A DNA stretch of 16,129 bases from G039029935 sp039029935 (lineage in GTDB: Bacteria; Chloroflexota; Anaerolineae; Caldilineales; Caldilineaceae): NCBI GenBank assembly GCA_039029935.1, contig JBCCFC010000131.1, positions 1-16,129 on the forward strand, written 5' to 3'. Numbering within the stretch: the first letter of the stretch is position 1; each line of letters begins with the position of its first letter. Shown piece by piece: positions 13,557 through 16,129 of this stretch. The position numbers and the translations under genes are program-made. The notes below the pieces were generated by a model. That model had not been told where the DNA came from and ran no database searches. It saw only the letters and a list, made by a program, of their open reading frames with translations.

Positions 13557-15077
13557 ATGCGACGAGTACTTATTATAGTTGTTATTATTGCCGTTGTTGC
13601 CTCTGTTGGATTTGTGGCCTATCAACGGTATGTGGCAAACAATCCAGAGGCAGCATCAGGGTTTCCGGGCGCACCAGCACAACAGGTCGCATCGGAAGAG
13701 GAGCCAGCCTTTGAGACGGTCGAGGTTCGGCGGGGAACAATTGCCAGTTCGGTCAGCGGCACGGGCAGTATCGAGCCAGCCGAGGAAATTTCATTGGCCT
13801 TTCGAGGTACAGGACGTATTGATCGCGTCTTAGTAACAGCGGGTGAGTATGTCACACGAGATCAACTGCTGGCTGAGTTGGATACCACTGATCTCGCACT
13901 GGCGTTGGCGCAGGCGATGGTCAGCATGGAAATCAGCGAGGCACAGTTAGCTAAGTTGGAGATACCACCGGATGCGGATGATGTTGCGGCATTGCAGGCG
14001 GCGATTGTGGTAGCGCAGGCTAGTGTTGCCAGTGCCGAGGCGTCGTTAGCCAGTGCGCAGGCGAGTTATCGTGATTTGCTGGCGGGACCGACGGAGCAAG
14101 AACGATTGGTTAATCGCGCACAGGTGGCGCAGGCCGAGGCGCAGTTGCGTACAGCACAGCAAGCCTATGATCAAGTAAAGAGTCGGCCAGAAATTGGCAC
14201 CCTACCACAATCTACACAGCTACAACAGGCCACGTTATCGTTGGAAGTTGCCCAAACGCAGGCGGCTATTCAAGATTTGCCAGCGGATGAGGCACAGGTG
14301 GCGGCATCACTTAACCAGATTGCGCAGGCTGAATTGGGTGTGCGCCAGGCACAGAGTAACCTGATTTCAGCGCAGAAAAATCTCAAGGATTTGCTTGAAG
14401 GAACGGCAGCAGAAGATTTAATCATCAGCCGTGCGCAGTTACGGCAGGCACAGTTAAGCCAGCTACAGGCCGAAAACAATCTCAACAATGCGCGCTTGAT
14501 TGCGCCCTTCGATGGGGTTATCAGTCGTGTCAACATTCAAGCCAACGAGTTTGCCAGCGGTGGAGCGGCGGTGACATTGACCGATTTGGATAGCTTCCAA
14601 ATGAAGGTGTTGGTCGATGAGATTGATGTCCGCCAAGTGCAGGTTGGGCAGGATGTTAGCATCAGCGTGGATGCCTTTGGTGACCGCGAGCTGACGGGCA
14701 AAGTGACCAAAGTTGCACCGACAGCGGAAGATGTCAACGGCGTCATCGCCTACGAAGTGACCATTGTACCAGACCAAACCGATGTACCGCTACGTTCAGG
14801 TATGAGTGCCACCGCCATCATCACCACTGCGCGTGTAGACGACGTACTACTTGTCCCCAATCGTTACATCCAACTTGACCGCCAAAACGACCAAGCCTTT
14901 GTCAACAAGCTGGTCAACGGCGAGCCTGCCCTGCAAGAGATCGAATTGGGTATGCGTAACGAGCAAGAGAGCCAAGTGTTAGCGGGTTTGGACACTGGCG
15001 ACATTGTTGCGTTGATTTTGACTAGCAGCGAAGAGCAGTTGCGTGGTGCGCTCTTTGGTGGACCGGATGATGAGTAG
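13557..15077 (+). CDS. HlyD/MacA-type membrane fusion (adaptor) protein
   Basis: The 506-residue protein has an N-terminal membrane helix (3-21), so it is anchored in the cytoplasmic membrane with its bulk outside. Two lipoyl half-motifs (about 66-112 and 313-336, with RLIAPFDGVISRVNI) flank a long Ala/Gln-rich coiled-coil hairpin (about 115-312). A beta-barrel and membrane-proximal domain follow (about 345-500, with PLRSGMSATA at 411-420). This is the MacA/HlyD plan: an adaptor that works with an ABC exporter, and an ATPase gene follows after 119 bases. The hairpin is long, with several degenerate AQA-rich repeats. It ends in an acidic GGPDDE tail. In an organism without an outer membrane it would assist the exporter without a TolC partner. 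Substrate unknown. Confidence 0.88.
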   Translation: MRRVLIIVVIIAVVASVGFVAYQRYVANNPEAASGFPGAPAQQVASEEEPAFETVEVRRGTIASSVSGTGSIEPAEEISLAFRGTGRIDRVLVTAGEYVTRDQLLAELDTTDLALALAQAMVSMEISEAQLAKLEIPPDADDVAALQAAIVVAQASVASAEASLASAQASYRDLLAGPTEQERLVNRAQVAQAEAQLRTAQQAYDQVKSRPEIGTLPQSTQLQQATLSLEVAQTQAAIQDLPADEAQVAASLNQIAQAELGVRQAQSNLISAQKNLKDLLEGTAAEDLIISRAQLRQAQLSQLQAENNLNNARLIAPFDGVISRVNIQANEFASGGAAVTLTDLDSFQMKVLVDEIDVRQVQVGQDVSISVDAFGDRELTGKVTKVAPTAEDVNGVIAYEVTIVPDQTDVPLRSGMSATAIITTARVDDVLLVPNRYIQLDRQNDQAFVNKLVNGEPALQEIELGMRNEQESQVLAGLDTGDIVALILTSSEEQLRGALFGGPDDE

Positions 15078-15082
15078 GAACA

Positions 15083-15137
15083 GTAGGCCAGTGATCGGTA
15101 GGTCGGTGGTCGGTAGGTCGGTGGTCGGTAGGTCGGT
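15083..15137. repeat. 15-bp tandem repeat array (GTAGGTCGGTGGTCG)
   Basis: One diverged unit (15083-15097), two exact units (15098-15112 and 15113-15127) and a 10-base partial unit fill the gap between the adaptor and ATPase genes. The units equal those at 13351-13404 except that A is replaced by G at positions 8 and 15. Each array is uniform inside but differs from the other. Confidence 0.9.
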
Positions 15138-15196
15138 TAAGTTATAGAGATAGCTCGTAGAGGTTTGAACTATCAAATCCATCCAATGGGAGCGCA

Positions 15197-15988
15197 ATGC
15201 TAGGTAGAAAAAAATCAAAGTCTCAACTAGATACAAACAGCACACCCTCAACCGATGCCCAGCCGGTCATCTCTGTTCGTGGTATCAAAAAATATTACAC
15301 AATGGGTGACATGGAAGTTCGCGCGCTGCGTGGCGTTGACCTTGATATCCATGCGGGTGAGATGGTGGCGATTATGGGTCCCAGTGGTAGTGGCAAGTCA
15401 ACGTTGATGAATATTCTAGGCTGTCTCGATGTGCCTACAGAGGGCCTCTATCATCTTGACGGTGTGGATGTCAGCAAGCTCAATGACTCTAAATTAGCCG
15501 ACATTCGCTGTCACAAAATTGGCTTTGTCTTCCAGAGCTTTAACCTTTTGCCCCGTACTGCGGCCATTGCCAACGTTGAGTTGCCGTTGATCTATGCGGG
15601 TGGTGCGCGTAAACGTCGTCAACGTGCAGCAGAGGTACTGGCACAGGTGGGGCTAGGGGAGCGGCTTGACCATAAGCCCAACGAGCTTTCTGGTGGTCAA
15701 CAACAGCGTGTTGCCATCGCCCGCGCCCTTGTCAACGAGCCAGCCATGATTCTCGCTGATGAGCCAACCGGAAACCTTGACACCAGTACGAGCGTAGAGA
15801 TTATGGAATTATTTCAGCGGCTCAATCGAGAACGGAAAATTACGGTGATTTTTGTGACGCATGATCCGGAGACAGCCGAGTATTGTCCGCGCGTTGTACG
15901 TTTTCGTGATGGGTTGATTGAGAAGGATGAGGTTCAGGAAGTGACGGCAGGTCTATTTCAACGTAATGGTTTTGTAAGCAAGGAATGA
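15197..15988 (+). CDS. ABC transporter ATP-binding protein, MacB/LolD type
   Basis: The 263-residue ATPase shows Walker A GPSGSGKST (61-69), Q-loop Gln113 in VFQSFNLLPR, the signature LSGGQQQR (164-171), Walker B MILADEP (184-190), D-loop GNLD (192-195) and switch His222. The FQSFNLLPR and ADEPTGNLD wording is typical of the MacB/LolD/FtsE group, which moves substrates out of, or extracts them from, the membrane. An N-terminal extension of about 22 polar residues precedes the domain, and about 20 residues follow it. GGGAG (15188-15192) lies four bases before the ATG. It pairs functionally with the adaptor upstream. The expected FtsX-like permease is not directly downstream within the window. 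Confidence 0.93.
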   Translation: MLGRKKSKSQLDTNSTPSTDAQPVISVRGIKKYYTMGDMEVRALRGVDLDIHAGEMVAIMGPSGSGKSTLMNILGCLDVPTEGLYHLDGVDVSKLNDSKLADIRCHKIGFVFQSFNLLPRTAAIANVELPLIYAGGARKRRQRAAEVLAQVGLGERLDHKPNELSGGQQQRVAIARALVNEPAMILADEPTGNLDTSTSVEIMELFQRLNRERKITVIFVTHDPETAEYCPRVVRFRDGLIEKDEVQEVTAGLFQRNGFVSKE

Positions 15989-16087
15989 TAAGGGATTTTT
16001 TGGATGTCTAAAGACCTATACCATCAAGCAGTCTCTATTACACGCAGTAGGCCAGAGTAGGGTAAAATATACCCAGGGAGGCCAACA

Positions 16088-16129
16088 ATGCACAGAGAAA
16101 TGCAAACCGCAATTGAAAGATTTAGCGAA
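16088..16129 (+). CDS. Start of an unidentified gene, cut by the window edge
   Basis: An ATG at 16088 opens a frame that stays open to the end (14 codons, starting MHREMQTAIERFSE), with GGGAGG (16076-16081) seven bases upstream. The peptide does not begin like a membrane permease, so this may not be the missing part of the exporter. Nothing more can be said from 14 residues. Confidence 0.5.
   Translation, partial: MHREMQTAIERFSE

Noticed and set aside
16044..16060. Third copy of the 15-bp repeat near the window end
   Set aside because: Only CAGTAGGCCAG is shared with the diverged unit at 15081; without a second unit this may be chance.

Overview
The window is one stretch of a bacterial chromosome of moderate GC content, carrying single-copy housekeeping genes next to an accessory block. 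No 16S rRNA or other marker gene is present, so the organism cannot be named. The mix is: a very large NACHT/HEAT ATPase, a lipoyl-metabolism enzyme with a LipM-like cysteine, a YlxP/DUF503 protein, oligopeptidase B, a HlyD-type adaptor with an ABC ATPase, and short tandem GGTCAGT-like repeats. This recalls Chloroflexota (Anaerolineae-like) or cyanobacterium-like genomes. That is an inference with low to moderate confidence.

Layout. (1) 45-6538 is an accessory, defence-like block. A 1524-residue NACHT NTPase with C-terminal HEAT repeats is on the minus strand. Divergent from it on the plus strand is a tandem array of small PD-(D/E)XK-nuclease-like genes: two intact copies (5046-5699 and 5903-6538) and the last 32 codons of a third (4749-4847). 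Each intact copy is preceded by the last codons of a lost TPR-like gene, and a well-formed promoter sits exactly across the stop codon of that remnant. (2) 6556-8640 is a minus-strand operon with a visible promoter, palindromic operator and terminator: a winged-helix regulator, a LipM/LplA-type lipoyl enzyme and a YlxP/DUF503 protein. (3) 8718-12041 reads rightward: hemC, a double-hairpin element with a terminator-like stem, then oligopeptidase B, closed by a strong terminator. (4) 12094-13303 on the minus strand holds a metallophosphoesterase followed by an orphan HigA antitoxin. Only the last 17 codons of the HigB toxin survive, overlapping the phosphoesterase 3' end. (5) 13351-15988 holds a HlyD-type adaptor and a MacB/LolD-type ABC ATPase, flanked and separated by arrays of a 15-bp repeat; a 28-bp repeat lies beside the first array. 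A new reading frame starts at 16088 and leaves the window.

How the genes work together. The adaptor and ATPase are parts of one export system whose permease is not in the window. The regulator probably controls itself and the lipoyl gene through the TTGAATTCAA palindromes. The most interesting part is the left block. A NACHT-type STAND ATPase beside amplified nuclease-like genes looks like an antiviral defence locus, with remnants recording repeated gene turnover. Its function is inferred from family knowledge and context only.
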